A stretch of DNA of 64,000 nucleotides, taken from Prodigiosinella confusarubida (GTDB lineage: Bacteria > Pseudomonadota > Gammaproteobacteria > Enterobacterales > Enterobacteriaceae). Below, piece by piece: positions 41,509-56,152 of this stretch (positions within the stretch are counted from its first letter, which is position 1; every line of letters begins with the position of its first letter). The notes under the pieces were generated by a model. That model was not told the origin of the DNA. It saw only the letters and a program-made list of their open reading frames with translations, and did no database searches. Made by a program: the position numbers and the translations under genes. Where the stretch lies: NCBI RefSeq assembly GCF_002847015.1, contig NZ_CP025085.1:992001-1056000 (forward strand), in the 5' to 3' direction.

Positions 41509-42021
41509 TTAGGCCCGGCTGTTTTGCTTCGCCAGTTTTTCCAGCTTTTGACGAATCCGCTGGCGTTTTAACGGCGACAGATAATCAACAAACAGCTTTC
41601 CAACCAGATGGTCCATTTCATGCTGAATACAGATAGCTAACAGACCGTCGGTTTCCAGTTCAAATGAGTTGCCTTCGCGATCTAACGCCCGGACCTTAAC
41701 GTGCTCGGCTCGAGGAATGAGTGCTCGGGTCTCGGGAATAGACAAGCAGCCTTCTTCTATACCAGTTTCACCGTTTTTCTCAAGTAGCTCTGGGTTGATG
41801 AATACCAGACGTTGATTACGTTCTTCTGAAATATCCATCACGATGATTCGTTGATGAATATCAACCTGAGTAGCCGCTAAGCCAATGCCTTCTTCTTCGT
41901 ACATGGTATCGAACATATCGTCCACAATACGTTGAATCTCTGCATTCACTTCTTTGACGGGCTCAGCCGTAATGCGGAGCCGCTCATCTTCCGGATAATG
42001 TAATACCTGCAAAACTGACAT
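41509..42021 (-). CDS. def: Peptide deformylase
   Basis: Def (170 residues) is a metalloenzyme that removes the formyl group from nascent proteins. The three motifs are present: [17 protein letters not shown] (with the metal-binding Cys) and [12 protein letters not shown] (with the HEMDH ligands and catalytic Glu). It is the first gene of def-fmt-rsmB-trkA and is divergent from dprA. Confidence 0.98.
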   Translation of the reverse strand: MSVLQVLHYPEDERLRITAEPVKEVNAEIQRIVDDMFDTMYEEEGIGLAATQVDIHQRIIVMDISEERNQRLVFINPELLEKNGETGIEEGCLSIPETRALIPRAEHVKVRALDREGNSFELETDGLLAICIQHEMDHLVGKLFVDYLSPLKRQRIRQKLEKLAKQNSRA

Positions 42022-42135
42022 ATATATTTAGATCTGTATCCAAGTGGTAAGAAAGTTCCAATCTGTATTCTAGACATTTCTTGTGCTGATTGACAGCATC
42101 AACACCCGATAGCAAAGCAGGAAGTGGGAGAGAGT

Positions 42136-43269
42136 ATGACTGATACGGAAGTTTGGTTACGTCTGGCATCGGTGCGTGGTTTGGGGGCGAAACAGACGGC
42201 AAAGTTGGCCCGGCAGTTACTGGACTCGAAAGATTACTCGCCGGACTTTATGCTCTCCCTTGGATTGAATGCGACACAGATCGAACAATTTTTGACGTTT
42301 GATCGTGCATGTTTGGAAAACACGTTGTGCTGGTTGGATCAACCTGGACACGATCTTCTCACCTATAGCGATACTAATTATCCCCCTTTGCTGAACAATA
42401 TCAGCTCTCCGCCTGTACTACTTTTTGTTGCTGGCGATTCCCATTTACTGGCATTGCCTCAGATCGCGATCGTGGGTAGTCGTGATAACAGTGCTTATGG
42501 TGAACAGTGGGGACGGTACTTTGCTCAGGAACTTAGCCTGAATGACTTGATTGTTACCAGCGGACTGGCAATAGGAATTGATGGTATTGCACATCGATCA
42601 GCGTTGGAGATGGGAGGGAAAACGATTGCAGTGCTAGGCAGTGGTCTGAAGAGTATTTATCCCCATCGCCATCGGCCTTTGGCAGAACGCATTCTCGAAC
42701 AAGGTGGTGCGTTGGTGTCTGAATTTGCATTAACCGCTCCTCCAGTGCCTGCCAATTTTCCACGCCGGAATCGAATTATCAGTGGGCTTAGCCTCGGTGT
42801 TTTAGTAGTTGAAGCCTCTAGGCGCAGCGGTTCACTAGTAACGGCACGTTATGCGCTGGAACAAAACAGGGAGATTTTTGCCTTACCGGGCCCGATTGGC
42901 AACCCTATGATGGAAGGGACCCATTGGCTGATTCAGCAAGGTGCGTATTTGGTAACACATCCGAAAGATATTCTGGAACAATTGAACAGTAGTCTACAGT
43001 GGTTTTCTGGTCTGCCCAATGAAAGCACGGGTGAAACTATTTCTATCCGGTATGATGAACTGGAATTGCCATTTGCTGACGTGTTGGCTAACGTAGGAGA
43101 TGAGGTTACACCTGTTGACGTTGTCGCTGAACGTGCCGGCCAACCTGTGCCAGAAGTAGTCAGTAAACTATTGGATCTGGAGTTAGCAGGATGGATCGCA
43201 GCTGTACCCGGCGGCTATGTCCGATTAAGGAGGGCAGGCCATGTTCGACGTACTCATGTACTTGTTTGA
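42136..43269 (+). CDS. dprA: DNA-processing protein DprA (Smf)
   Basis: DprA (377 residues) protects incoming single-stranded DNA and loads RecA; in most enterobacteria its role is little studied. The Rossmann-like core shows [20 protein letters not shown] and [16 protein letters not shown], then [20 protein letters not shown] and the [20 protein letters not shown] stretch. A C-terminal winged-helix domain follows. The ATG at 42136 has GTGGGAGAGAGT upstream. Its end overlaps smg by 29 nt. Confidence 0.96.
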   Translation: MTDTEVWLRLASVRGLGAKQTAKLARQLLDSKDYSPDFMLSLGLNATQIEQFLTFDRACLENTLCWLDQPGHDLLTYSDTNYPPLLNNISSPPVLLFVAGDSHLLALPQIAIVGSRDNSAYGEQWGRYFAQELSLNDLIVTSGLAIGIDGIAHRSALEMGGKTIAVLGSGLKSIYPHRHRPLAERILEQGGALVSEFALTAPPVPANFPRRNRIISGLSLGVLVVEASRRSGSLVTARYALEQNREIFALPGPIGNPMMEGTHWLIQQGAYLVTHPKDILEQLNSSLQWFSGLPNESTGETISIRYDELELPFADVLANVGDEVTPVDVVAERAGQPVPEVVSKLLDLELAGWIAAVPGGYVRLRRAGHVRRTHVLV

Positions 43270-43714
43270 AACATATATACACAATGAAACTGAAATGCGT
43301 GTCGATCAGGATACGTTAACTGATGACCTCACTCGCGCGGGATTTGATCGTAATGATATTTATAGTGCGCTGGACTGGCTGGAAAAATTAGCTGATCTTC
43401 AAGAAGGACAGGCTACGCCGCTGGCGTTAGCCAGTGATCCTTTGGCGTTACGGATCTATACGGCTGAAGAAGAGCAGCGCCTGGAGACGGAATGTCGGGG
43501 GTTTTTGCTGTTTCTTGAACAGATTCAGGTATTGAATCTGGAAACACGGGAAATGGTTATTGATCGAGTTATGGCGCTGGAAACTCAGGACTTTGACCTG
43601 GAAGATCTGAAATGGGTCATTCTGATGGTGTTGTTTAATGTACCTGGTTGTGAAAATGCCTATCAACAAATGGAAGAGTTACTCTTTGATGAAAACGACG
43701 GTTATTTGCAGTAG
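43241..43714 (+). CDS. smg: Smg family protein (DUF494)
   Basis: Smg (157 residues) is a conserved acidic protein of unknown function found downstream of dprA in gammaproteobacteria. [20 protein letters not shown] and the C-terminal [20 protein letters not shown] are family marks. A strong AAGGAGGGCAGG site inside dprA drives its start, and the 29-nt overlap shows coupling. Confidence 0.95.
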   Translation: MFDVLMYLFETYIHNETEMRVDQDTLTDDLTRAGFDRNDIYSALDWLEKLADLQEGQATPLALASDPLALRIYTAEEEQRLETECRGFLLFLEQIQVLNLETREMVIDRVMALETQDFDLEDLKWVILMVLFNVPGCENAYQQMEELLFDENDGYLQ

Positions 43715-43741
43715 TAGTAAGGAAGGGTAAGTAGATACGCA

Positions 43742-44302
43742 ATGGTTAAAACCACTCTTTTTGATGAGAAAAAGCAACAGACTTGTCCTGAATGTGGGGC
43801 TGCGCTGGTTATTCGATCTGGACGGCATGGCCCTTTTCTTGGTTGTTCTTGCTACCCAGCATGTGAATATATCCGGCCGTTAAAAGCGCAGGCTGACGGT
43901 CATGTGGTCAAAGTATTGGAGGGGCAAAGCTGCCCTCTCTGCCAGTCGACATTAATACTGCGGCAAGGCCGTTATGGCATGTTTATCGGTTGTAGTCGCT
44001 ATCCTGATTGCGATCATATCGAAACGATGGATCGTCCAGATACAACATCACTGACCTGTCCTCAATGCCATAAAGGTAAGTTACTCCAGCGTAAATCCCG
44101 TTATGGGAAGGTTTTCCATGCTTGTGAACGCTATCCAGACTGTCAATTTACACTGAACCATAAACCAATAGCGGGGGAGTGTGAGTATTGCCATTATCCG
44201 TTATTGCTTGAGAAAAAAACAGCGCATGGACTGAAACGTTTTTGTGCCAGTAAATTGTGCGGAAAACCAGTAATAACAGAAAAGATGGATAGCAATGAAT
44301 AA
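43742..44302 (+). CDS. yrdD: Topoisomerase I-type zinc-finger protein YrdD
   Basis: YrdD (186 residues) consists of four Cys4 zinc ribbons of the kind seen at the C terminus of topoisomerase I. Cys pairs are CPECGA...CSCYPAC, CPLCQS...CSRYPDC, CPQCHK...CERYPDC and CEYCHYP...C near the end. A nucleic-acid-binding role is likely but unproven. It overlaps tsaC by 8 nt. Confidence 0.93.
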   Translation: MVKTTLFDEKKQQTCPECGAALVIRSGRHGPFLGCSCYPACEYIRPLKAQADGHVVKVLEGQSCPLCQSTLILRQGRYGMFIGCSRYPDCDHIETMDRPDTTSLTCPQCHKGKLLQRKSRYGKVFHACERYPDCQFTLNHKPIAGECEYCHYPLLLEKKTAHGLKRFCASKLCGKPVITEKMDSNE

Positions 44303-44864
44303 TTTCCCACAAGATCAATTGGTTCCTCTGTTACAGAAATTGAAGGAAGGAAAAGTCATCGCCTACCCAACCGAGGCTGTATTTGGTTTAGGATGCGATC
44401 CTGACAGCGAGACTGCAGTTAAACAGCTGTTAAAGTTGAAGCAACGTCCGTGGGAAAAAGGATTGATTCTGATTGCTGCTGAATTTTCGCAACTGGAACC
44501 TTACCTGGATCTTGCCGCATTAAGCGCAGAACAGAAGGCGGCTATTTTCGCTTCCTGGCCAGGGCCTGTGACATGGGTGATCCCGGCTAAACCAGCTACA
44601 CCAAGATGGTTAACGGGAAAGTTCACCTCTCTGGCTGTCCGTGTCAGCGCTCATCCTTTGGTGAAACAGTTGTGTCTGAGTTATGGTAAGCCATTGGTAT
44701 CAACCAGCGCTAACTTGAGTGGTCAGCTACCATGTCGTTCTGCTGTTGAGGTAGCTCAACAGTTTGGGGATGATTTCCCAGTATTACATGGCAATGTTGG
44801 TGGCCGGTTAAATCCGTCTGAAATTCGTGATGCCTTGACGGGAGAGATGTTGCGACAAGGGTAA
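44295..44864 (+). CDS. tsaC: Threonylcarbamoyl-AMP synthase TsaC
   Basis: TsaC (189 residues; YrdC/RimN) makes threonylcarbamoyl-AMP from threonine, bicarbonate and ATP, the first step of the universal t6A37 tRNA modification. The YrdC-like domain shows [34 protein letters not shown] and [12 protein letters not shown]. It lies between yrdD and aroE in the usual order. Confidence 0.96.
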   Translation: MNNFPQDQLVPLLQKLKEGKVIAYPTEAVFGLGCDPDSETAVKQLLKLKQRPWEKGLILIAAEFSQLEPYLDLAALSAEQKAAIFASWPGPVTWVIPAKPATPRWLTGKFTSLAVRVSAHPLVKQLCLSYGKPLVSTSANLSGQLPCRSAVEVAQQFGDDFPVLHGNVGGRLNPSEIRDALTGEMLRQG

Positions 44865-44881
44865 ATGCAATGGGAGATACG

Positions 44882-45709
44882 ATGTCTAATATAAAATTTT
44901 TTGCGGTTTTTGGTAATCCCATCGCGCATAGTAAGTCCCCTCGCATTCACGCTCTCTTTTCCGAGCAGACCGGGATTGAGCTTGCATACGAACGTATTCT
45001 GGCGCCGGTTGCCGATTTCGAGAAAAGCTTGAGAGATTATTTTGAGGCGGGGGCTTATGGTGCCAACATTACTGCACCTTTTAAAGAGCGGGCTTGCGCC
45101 GAAGTTGATGCTCTCAGTGAACGAGCTTCCTTTGCGAAAGCCGTAAATACCATCAAAAAAATGGATAATGGTGAACTGTATGGTGATAACACGGATGGTA
45201 TTGGTTTACTGAGTGACCTTAAGCATCGTGATTTGATACAACCACAGTCTCGCATTTTGCTGATTGGGGCTGGTGGAGCAACCAGGGGAGTGATTCAACC
45301 CTTGCTGAGTCATGGGTGTTCGTTGGTGTTAACAAATCGAACCTTGTCCAAAGCAACGGTGCTGGCTGAACATTTCAGTTCATTGGGCAATATTGCCGCT
45401 GTATCAATGCATGAGCTAAATGATTGTGTCTTTGATCTTGTTATTAATGCCACATCATCGGGCATTACGGGTGATATACCAGCATTACCCGCATCGCTAA
45501 TTTCTCAAGATATATGCTGTTATGACATGTTTTATCTGCCGGAGCCAACGCCATTCCTGAAGTGGTGTTTGCAACATGGCGCTCAGCATTGTTCGGACGG
45601 ATTGGGAATGCTTATCTGGCAAGCAGCACACGCTTTCCAGTTGTGGCACGGTGTCATGCCTAATGTTGTCCCGGTCATTCAGCAAATGAAACAGGAACTT
45701 GCCAGTTGA
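44882..45709 (+). CDS. aroE: Shikimate dehydrogenase
   Basis: AroE (275 residues) reduces 3-dehydroshikimate to shikimate with NADPH in aromatic amino acid synthesis. The substrate site is [16 protein letters not shown] and [10 protein letters not shown] (catalytic Lys), with the partner Asp in GDNTDGIGL. The NADP site is [11 protein letters not shown] followed by LTNRT. ATG 44882 has GGGAG upstream; ATG 44870 would add four residues. Its stop overlaps the start of the decayed yrdB. Confidence 0.97.
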   Translation: MSNIKFFAVFGNPIAHSKSPRIHALFSEQTGIELAYERILAPVADFEKSLRDYFEAGAYGANITAPFKERACAEVDALSERASFAKAVNTIKKMDNGELYGDNTDGIGLLSDLKHRDLIQPQSRILLIGAGGATRGVIQPLLSHGCSLVLTNRTLSKATVLAEHFSSLGNIAAVSMHELNDCVFDLVINATSSGITGDIPALPASLISQDICCYDMFYLPEPTPFLKWCLQHGAQHCSDGLGMLIWQAAHAFQLWHGVMPNVVPVIQQMKQELAS

Positions 45710-45930
45710 ACCACTCAATACAACTTCCTGATCGTGAATTATGAGATGAACAATCAAAAGTAATAAGATTCCCCTCCCCGTACTGGTTAACGAATTTCAG
45801 AGCTAATGTTCTATTAGCTTTGTCACTATCCAGCAGCGATATGGTGGGGAAAATGCGGAACAGTGGCTGCCTTTGTTCCGCGTTTATCGTTGAGATTTAG
45901 AAGACGAATTTGAGCGTATGATCAAGGGTG
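45706..45930 (+). pseudogene. yrdB: Decayed yrdB gene
   Basis: Translation in shifting frames recovers most of Yrd[12 protein letters not shown]-stop-DEQ matches NQAIQFPDREEWDE of E. coli; VLVNEFQS matches ALVNGMQL; and RYGGENAEQWLPLFRVYR-stop-DLEDEFE matches YRFTGDTPEQWLASFRQHRW-DLEEEAE. Two stops (TGA at 45742-45744 and 45891-45893) replace tryptophan codons, and at least one frameshift lies between the parts. The start is TTG. The position between aroE and yrdA is that of E. coli yrdB. No intact product is possible. Confidence 0.85.
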
Positions 45931-45939
45931 TTTTACTTT

Positions 45940-46476
45940 CTACTGATTCAGATATTCATCTTTCCACAAAACGTAATTATTTGCCGAGTAAAGTAAGCCT
46001 TCAATTTCCTGTGGGCTTAGAGGGCGAATTTTTTTAGCAGGACTACCGAGGTAAAGGTAGCCTTTTTCCAGCACTTTGCCTGGAGATATCAGACTGCCTG
46101 CACCGATCATTACATCATCTTCAATGATGGCACCATCCAGAATGATCGAGCCCATACCAACTAGAACCCTATTTCCTATAGTACAGCCGTGCAGCATGGC
46201 CTTATGTCCGACGGTGACATTTTCGCCAATGATCAAAGGATTGCCTTGCAGATTTTTTTCCGAGCAGTGTGTGACATGCAGTACGCTGCCATCCTGAATA
46301 TTCGTACGGGCTGCAATATGGATTCGATTAACGTCTCCGCGAATGGTGACTAATGGCCAGATGCTGACATCATCTGCAAGCGTGACCTCGCCTATAACCA
46401 CACTTGATGGGTCGATCATAACCCTTTCGCCAGTTATTGGCATAATTCCTTTAAACGGACGAAGCACGTTAGTCAT
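45940..46476 (-). CDS. yrdA: Gamma-carbonic-anhydrase-like hexapeptide-repeat protein YrdA
   Basis: YrdA (178 residues) is a left-handed beta-helix protein of the gamma-carbonic-anhydrase-like group. Hexapeptide repeats run from about residue 20 to 140, with metal-ligand His residues in HVTH and GHKAMLHG. The true activity is uncertain. ATG 46476 follows GAGGTG. It is convergent with the yrdB remnant and lies upstream of the rRNA operon on the opposite strand. Confidence 0.95.
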   Translation of the reverse strand: MTNVLRPFKGIMPITGERVMIDPSSVVIGEVTLADDVSIWPLVTIRGDVNRIHIAARTNIQDGSVLHVTHCSEKNLQGNPLIIGENVTVGHKAMLHGCTIGNRVLVGMGSIILDGAIIEDDVMIGAGSLISPGKVLEKGYLYLGSPAKKIRPLSPQEIEGLLYSANNYVLWKDEYLNQ

Positions 46477-46641
46477 TCTCAATCACCTCTTTTGGGTAAA
46501 ATATTCACAACAACTACCTATTTTAGCTTTAGTGTTCTGATTGGATCTCCTTATTTGCCTTTGAAAATAGCGTTGTATGTACAAGATCTCAACGAAAGGG
46601 TGGAAAAATGTGCGAACAGAAAGAAAGATCTAAAAAGAGGT

Positions 46642-46669
46642 TGTGTAACTTTGGCGGATCCCTATAATG
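46642..46669 (+). promoter_or_regulatory. rRNA operon promoter P1
   Basis: TTGTGT (46642-46647), 16-nt spacer, TATAAT (46664-46669), then the GC-rich discriminator GCGCC typical of stringent rRNA P1 promoters. AT-rich sequence upstream could serve as an UP element. Confidence 0.85.
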
Positions 46670-46737
46670 CGCCTCCACTGACCCGGCGCTGGTGAACAAC
46701 ACAACGCCGAGTCAGGCCGGGAAAAACGAATTATTCG

Positions 46738-46765
46738 TTGACTCTGCAAGAGGATGGCGTAGTAT
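46738..46765 (+). promoter_or_regulatory. rRNA operon promoter P2
   Basis: TTGACT (46738-46743) and TAGTAT (46760-46765) separated by 16 nt, about 96 nt downstream of P1. Confidence 0.75.
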
Positions 46766-46800
46766 ACGCGACCTCACGTCAGCGGCAGTGCCGCGACGAA

Positions 46801-46813
46801 CGCTCTTTAACAA
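46801..46813 (+). promoter_or_regulatory. boxA antitermination site in the rRNA leader
   Basis: CGCTCTTTAACAA matches the Nus boxA core (TGCTCTTTAACAA). A second copy, GCTCTTTAACAATC, occurs in the spacer ahead of 23S at 48881-48894. Confidence 0.85.
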
Positions 46814-46963
46814 TATAATCAGACAATCTGTGTGGGCACTCACAGGACCCTATCGTAATCAATACGAAAAGACTTGAAGAGTGACTGACAGTAAATTCAT
46901 TACGAATAAACAGTTATAAATTCTTTGAGCATCGCTTCTTCGGAAGCATATCAAACAAATCTT

Positions 46964-48506
<1,543 letters not shown>

Positions 48507-48575
48507 CCAGAGATAGTGGTAATGTGAAGTGCTCACACAGATTGTCTGATGAAGTACGAGCAGAAATACCTTTAT

Positions 48576-48652
<77 letters not shown>

Positions 48653-48752
48653 ATTTCTTTCCATGCTGTGTTGTGTTTTTGTCACGGACGAGAGTCTGTG
48701 TCGAGAATGACGCCTTGCCTGACGGAAATTTGTGTAAAGGTTTTCATGCGAT

Positions 48753-48828
48753 GGGGCTATAGCTCAGCTGGGAGAGCGCCTGCTTTGCACGCAGGAGGTC
48801 TGCGGTTCGATCCCGCATAGCTCCACCA
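48753..48828 (+). tRNA. alaT: tRNA-Ala (TGC)
   Basis: 76 nt from GGGGCTATAGCTCAGC to GCTCCACCA. Anticodon TGC at 48786-48788; T-arm GGTTCGATCCC; encoded CCA. Second spacer tRNA. Confidence 0.98.
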
Positions 48829-49146
48829 TACAAAAAAAGACTTCAGAGTATATTGGCAACAGTATGCTGTGAAGTATTTTGCTCTTTAACAATCTGGAAC
48901 AAGCTGAAAATTGAAACGATACAGCGAAACCTGCCCTTGATGGCGGGAGTTGGCTGTATCAGAGTCTCTCAAATAATCGCATCCCGGATATTCCGAATCG
49001 ATGAATGAGCGAGCCCGATGAAGACAAGGCGTACCGCACGGAGGAAGCGCAGTGGACGTGATGTCCATGAGCATACCGAGTACGGCACAACGCAGTATTC
49101 ATGAGGCGCAGCCATTCAGAAAAGAAGAAACACCTTCGGGTTGTGA

Positions 49147-52156
<3,010 letters not shown>

Positions 52157-52265
52157 ACAACACCGAAGGTGTTTTGGACGAGAGACGCAAAGATATTTTC
52201 AGCGATGTTCCGAGATTGGTTCTGATGGTTGCGCGGGAGTGTGACGGTCGGGATGAAACAGAATT

Positions 52266-52385
52266 TGCCTGGCGGCGATAGCGCGGTGGTCCCACCTGAC
52301 CCCATGCCGAACTCAGCAGTGAAACGCCGTAGCGCCGATGGTAGTGTGGGGTCTCCCCATGTGAGAGTAGGGAACTGCCAGGCAT
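52266..52385 (+). rRNA. rrf: 5S ribosomal RNA
   Basis: 120 nt from TGCCTGGCGGCGATAGCGCG to AACTGCCAGGCAT. The terminal stem, loop B/C sequence (CCCCATGCCGAACTCAG) and loop E region match E. coli closely. It is single; no distal tRNA or second 5S follows. Confidence 0.98.
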
Positions 52386-52396
52386 TCAACAAGACG

Positions 52397-52425
52397 AAGC
52401 CCTCTGTGAAAGCAGAGGGCTTTTT
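52397..52425 (+). terminator. Terminator of the rRNA operon
   Basis: Stem GCCCTCTG (52399-52406), loop TGAAAG, CAGAGGGC (52413-52420), then five T. Confidence 0.94.
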
Positions 52426-53029
52426 CACGTCGGTAGTGTTGATGCAGCCGGCATGCGCGGTGGGATAACTGCCCAGCATGCTGTCGCCGGGCCAGTATCA
52501 AATAACGGCAAACCCTCTTTAGAATATTGAACTAATAAATTTAGTTCTATTGATTTTTCAAACAGCTATAAAAGATAACCCATAATGAATTACCCAATGC
52601 TTTTTATAAACGGGCATGGGAGTAGATCATCATTCGACCCAAAGATTCGAAGCAGTGTTTTATCTTGAACGATTCGACGTTTTTCTACATGGTCTAACCG
52701 TCGTTCATTTTGTGGTCAACGCCGCGTAAAGCTTTTGCCCGCTATGTTCGATTAACTCCAGCACTCGATCCCGCTGACGATAAAATTGTGTTGTCATCAT
52801 CAGAAAAGCTTCCGGTGTTGTCTGGTCAACGCAACCACGTAGAATCTACAGGCCGGGAAAGGCACCGCCATGATAGCTAAGATCATAATGGAAATCGTCG
52901 GTAGCTCTGTAGCGCAGGCGGTGCCAAAGCGCTAACACTTCCTTTAGCACCGGTTGCCAGCGAGATGCATCGGCCTGCCATAAGACTGACACGAGAGTAT
53001 CGACGTTAGGAAAATATCATCTCTTAAGA
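52426..53029. other. Intergenic stretch rRNA operon to metA
   Basis: About 600 nt without an intact gene. The first 270 nt are AT-rich and show nothing recognisable. The region 52705-53016 holds a decayed open frame on the minus strand, listed separately. The metA control region starts near 53030. Confidence 0.6.
52705..53016 (-). pseudogene. Unidentified decayed protein-coding remnant
   Basis: On the minus strand a frame of about 104 codons reads protein-like sequence, for example VLKEVLALWHRLRYRATDDF and FYRQRDRVLELIEHSGQKLY. It lacks a start codon and is broken by a TAG at 52846-52848. Codon use looks like that of real genes. I do not recognise the family. It is probably the end of a lost gene between the rRNA operon and metA; E. 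coli carries yjaA-yjaB at this place, but the residues do not resemble those products. Confidence 0.5.
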
Positions 53030-53042
53030 TGAAACATTTTCA
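53030..53042 (+). promoter_or_regulatory. MetR-binding site upstream of metA
   Basis: TGAAACATTTTCA fits the MetR consensus TGAA-N5-TTCA exactly and lies about 100 nt before the metA start. MetR with homocysteine regulates metA in E. coli. It overlaps a second inverted repeat TTCAAC-TAACA-GTTGAA (53039-53055). Confidence 0.7.
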
Positions 53043-53087
53043 ACTAACAGTTGAATACTCGACATCATTAGGCAAAGACGATATTGT

Positions 53088-53119
53088 AGGCATCTGGATG
53101 TCTAAACGTTTATACGTAT
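53088..53119. promoter_or_regulatory. MetJ operator: four tandem met boxes
   Basis: Four contiguous 8-bp units, AGGCATCT, GGATGTCT, AAACGTTT and ATACGTAT, each match the met box AGACGTCT at 6 of 8 positions. MetJ-SAM binds such tandem arrays cooperatively. The array ends 19 nt before the metA start and so should cover the promoter or initiation region. Confidence 0.8.
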
Positions 53120-53138
53120 GCTTTGAGGTTCTATCGTT

Positions 53139-54068
53139 ATGCCAATTCGGGTTCCTGATGAGTTACCAGCTGTAAATTTCCTGCGTAATGAAAATGTTTT
53201 TGTTATGACGTCTTCACGCGCCCGTACCCAGGAAATCCGTCCGCTCAAGGTGCTGATCCTCAATCTGATGCCGAAAAAAATTGAGACGGAGAATCAGTTC
53301 CTGCGGCTGTTATCCAATTCGCCGTTGCAGATTGATATCCAATTGTTACGTATTGACAGTCATGAATCTAAAAACACGCCGGCGGAGCATCTCAATACTT
53401 TCTATTGCGATTTTGAAGATATTCAGGACGAAAATTTTGATGGTCTGGTGGTCACCGGCGCACCGCTGGGACTAGTGGACTTCCATGATGTGATGTTCTG
53501 GCCACAAATAGATCGAGTTCTGCAATGGGCGAAAGGGCACGTCACCTCGACACTGTTCGTCTGTTGGGCGGTACAGGCGGCGTTGAATATTTTATATGAT
53601 ATTCCCAAGATGACCCGTAAGGAAAAACTGGCTGGTGTGTATCAACACCGCACCTTGGAGCCCCATGCTTTGCTGACCCGTGGGTTCGACGAAACTTTCC
53701 TGGCACCACATTCCCGTTATGCCGATTTTCCGACTGAGGCTATTCGTCAGTACACCGACCTGGAAATACTGGCGGAGTCGGAGCAAACCGGTGCCTATTT
53801 GTTCGCCAGCCCTGATAAACGACTGGCCTTTGTGACCGGACATCCCGAATATGATGCGTTGACGCTGGCCAGCGAATATCATCGCGATCTGGCGGCCGGC
53901 CTTAATCCCGCCATCCCGTTTAACTATTTCCCGGATAACAATCCGGACTTGCCGCCCAGCGCCAGCTGGCGCAGCCATGGTCATCTGTTATTCACCAACT
54001 GGTTGAATTATTACGTTTATCAGATTACACCTTATGATTTGCGGCATATGAATCCTACCCTGGAGTAG
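53139..54068 (+). CDS. metA: Homoserine O-succinyltransferase
   Basis: MetA (309 residues, the E. coli length) transfers succinyl from succinyl-CoA to homoserine, the first committed step of methionine synthesis. The catalytic Cys142 in [10 protein letters not shown] and the pair His235/Glu237 in TGHPEYDAL are present. Repression by MetJ and control by MetR are expected from the sites upstream. A strong terminator follows. In E. coli metA also precedes aceBAK. Confidence 0.97.
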   Translation: MPIRVPDELPAVNFLRNENVFVMTSSRARTQEIRPLKVLILNLMPKKIETENQFLRLLSNSPLQIDIQLLRIDSHESKNTPAEHLNTFYCDFEDIQDENFDGLVVTGAPLGLVDFHDVMFWPQIDRVLQWAKGHVTSTLFVCWAVQAALNILYDIPKMTRKEKLAGVYQHRTLEPHALLTRGFDETFLAPHSRYADFPTEAIRQYTDLEILAESEQTGAYLFASPDKRLAFVTGHPEYDALTLASEYHRDLAAGLNPAIPFNYFPDNNPDLPPSASWRSHGHLLFTNWLNYYVYQITPYDLRHMNPTLE

Positions 54069-54082
54069 TATTCTGTATAACG

Positions 54083-54116
54083 ATACAAGGCGTCTAAGAA
54101 GACGCCTTGTATTTTA
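54083..54116 (+). terminator. Terminator of metA
   Basis: Stem ATACAAGGCGTCT (54083-54095) / AGACGCCTTGTAT (54100-54112), 4-nt loop, then TTTA. Confidence 0.88.
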
Positions 54117-54527
54117 TGGCAAAGTGCATATAGCGGCGATAATGAGGAGATCGTAAGACGCTACAAGTATCTCCTTAATCTCAAACCATGCCATCCCTGG
54201 CGCGGATGCTTTACTCTTCTTCCTATTATCACCGTTCTGACGCCGTACATAGGTTTGTCAACGGTTAGCAAAGCACCTTCCTTTTTTCTTCTTTATCACT
54301 TCACTTTTCCCATCTTCTCTTCTGGTGAAATTCGTTTCCTCATTGGGGATAACTTTAATTTTTTATATTTCAATATGTTGCTGTGTTTTTTATTTTAAAA
54401 TGGAAATAGTTTTTGATTTTTAAATTCGATGAGTTAGGCTTAACCCCGTTGACTGAAAAATAGTCGTATGAAATTCACTGGTTTTGCAGCCGACAAGACG
54501 AAGAGAATCTAACAAGGAACTATGATA
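54117..54527 (+). promoter_or_regulatory. aceB upstream region with IclR-type half-site
   Basis: No gene is seen in about 400 nt. The segment AAAATGGAAATAGTTTTTG (54397-54415) is nearly the same as the region of the E. coli aceB promoter bound by IclR, whose box is TGGAAATNATTTCCA; the left half matches fully, the right half poorly. The first 250 nt are T/C-rich and show nothing further. AAGGA at 54514-54518 is the aceB ribosome site. Confidence 0.55.
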
Positions 54528-56126
54528 ATGACGCAACAGACGATAAGTAAGGAATTGGCGTTCAGTCAGCATTTTGGCGAAGCTGAGCGTCATATACTGA
54601 CTGATGATGCGGTTGATTTCCTCACTGACCTGGTCAGCCGTTTCACACCACAGCGCAATGAATTACTGGCCGTCCGACAGACCGAGCAACAATTGATTGA
54701 TGAAGGTCAATTACCGGATTTTATTTCGGAATCAAGTTCCATTACTGATGATGGCTGGAAAATCCGTGGTATTCCTGAAGATTTGCTGGATCGCCGAGTA
54801 GAAATTACCGGACCAGTAGAGCGCAAGATGGTAATCAATGCGCTTAATGCCAATGTGAAGGTCTTCATGGCGGATTTTGAAGATTCACTGTCCCCCAGTT
54901 GGGAAAAAGTGATTGATGGGCAAATCAATTTGCGTGATGCGGTACGGGGAACCATCTCCTACATCAATGAAACTGGGAAAATTTACCAGTTGAAGCCTGA
55001 TCCGGCCGTGTTGATCTGCCGTGTCCGCGGTTTGCATCTGCCTGAAAAGCATGTCACCTGGCGAGGGGAGGCGATTCCCGGTAGCCTGTTCGATTTTGCA
55101 CTTTATTTTTTCCACAATTATCAGCAACTACTGGCGAAAGGCAGTGGCCCTTATTTTTATCTTCCTAAAACACAATCCTGGCAAGAAGCCACCTGGTGGA
55201 ATGATGTATTCAGCTATAGCGAAGATCGTTTTGGTTTACCACGTGGCACCATTAAAGCCACGGTGCTGATTGAGACTTTGCCAGCGGTTTTCCAGATGGA
55301 TGAAATTCTTTATGTTATGCGTGATCACATCGTTGGGCTGAACTGTGGCCGCTGGGACTATATTTTCAGCTACATCAAAACGCTGAAAAACCATCCTGAT
55401 CGAGTGCTGCCGGATCGCCAGTCGGTAACGATGGATAAACCCTTTCTAAATGCCTATTCGCGCTTATTGATTAAAACCTGTCACCGGCGTGGCGCATTTG
55501 CTATGGGCGGTATGGCGGCGTTTATTCCCAGTAAAGATGCTAAGCACAACCAATGGGTGCAGGAGAAAGTTCGCCAGGATAAGGAGATGGAGGCGAGAAA
55601 TGGTCACGATGGCACCTGGATCGCGCATCCGGGCCTGGCAGACACGGTAATGCCGATTTTTGACCGGATTCTGGGTGGACGCAAAAATCAGCTGGACGTG
55701 TTGCGCGAGGGGGATGCCCCCATTACGGCCGCTGAGTTGCTGGAACCATGTCCGGGGGAACGCACGGAAACAGGGATGCGAGCCAATATCCGTGTAGCAG
55801 TGCAGTACATTGAAGCCTGGATTTCTGGCAACGGCTGCGTGCCGATTTATGGCCTGATGGAAGATGCCGCTACAGCGGAAATCTCCCGCACCTCCATCTG
55901 GCAATGGATTCATCACGGTAAAACTCTGAATGATGGCAGAGCCATTACCAAATCACTGTTCCGGCAGATGCTGTCGGAAGAAATGCAAGTGATCAGAGAA
56001 GAAGTAGGTGAAGAACGTTTCGGCAATGGGCGTTTCGATGAAGCTGCCCGTTTGATGGAGCGTATTACGACCCAAGATGAGTTGATTGATTTCCTCACCT
56101 TGCCCGGCTACGCATTACTTGATTAA
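54528..56126 (+). CDS. aceB: Malate synthase A
   Basis: AceB (532 residues) condenses glyoxylate with acetyl-CoA to malate, the second enzyme of the glyoxylate shunt. Conserved blocks are [12 protein letters not shown], the [20 protein letters not shown] stretch, [20 protein letters not shown] and [23 protein letters not shown] 54528 has a 9-nt spacing to AGGA; ATG 54522 is too close. First gene of aceBAK. Confidence 0.97.
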   Translation: MTQQTISKELAFSQHFGEAERHILTDDAVDFLTDLVSRFTPQRNELLAVRQTEQQLIDEGQLPDFISESSSITDDGWKIRGIPEDLLDRRVEITGPVERKMVINALNANVKVFMADFEDSLSPSWEKVIDGQINLRDAVRGTISYINETGKIYQLKPDPAVLICRVRGLHLPEKHVTWRGEAIPGSLFDFALYFFHNYQQLLAKGSGPYFYLPKTQSWQEATWWNDVFSYSEDRFGLPRGTIKATVLIETLPAVFQMDEILYVMRDHIVGLNCGRWDYIFSYIKTLKNHPDRVLPDRQSVTMDKPFLNAYSRLLIKTCHRRGAFAMGGMAAFIPSKDAKHNQWVQEKVRQDKEMEARNGHDGTWIAHPGLADTVMPIFDRILGGRKNQLDVLREGDAPITAAELLEPCPGERTETGMRANIRVAVQYIEAWISGNGCVPIYGLMEDAATAEISRTSIWQWIHHGKTLNDGRAITKSLFRQMLSEEMQVIREEVGEERFGNGRFDEAARLMERITTQDELIDFLTLPGYALLD

Positions 56127-56152
56127 TCCAGTTGATAAAAGGAAGAGTCGTT

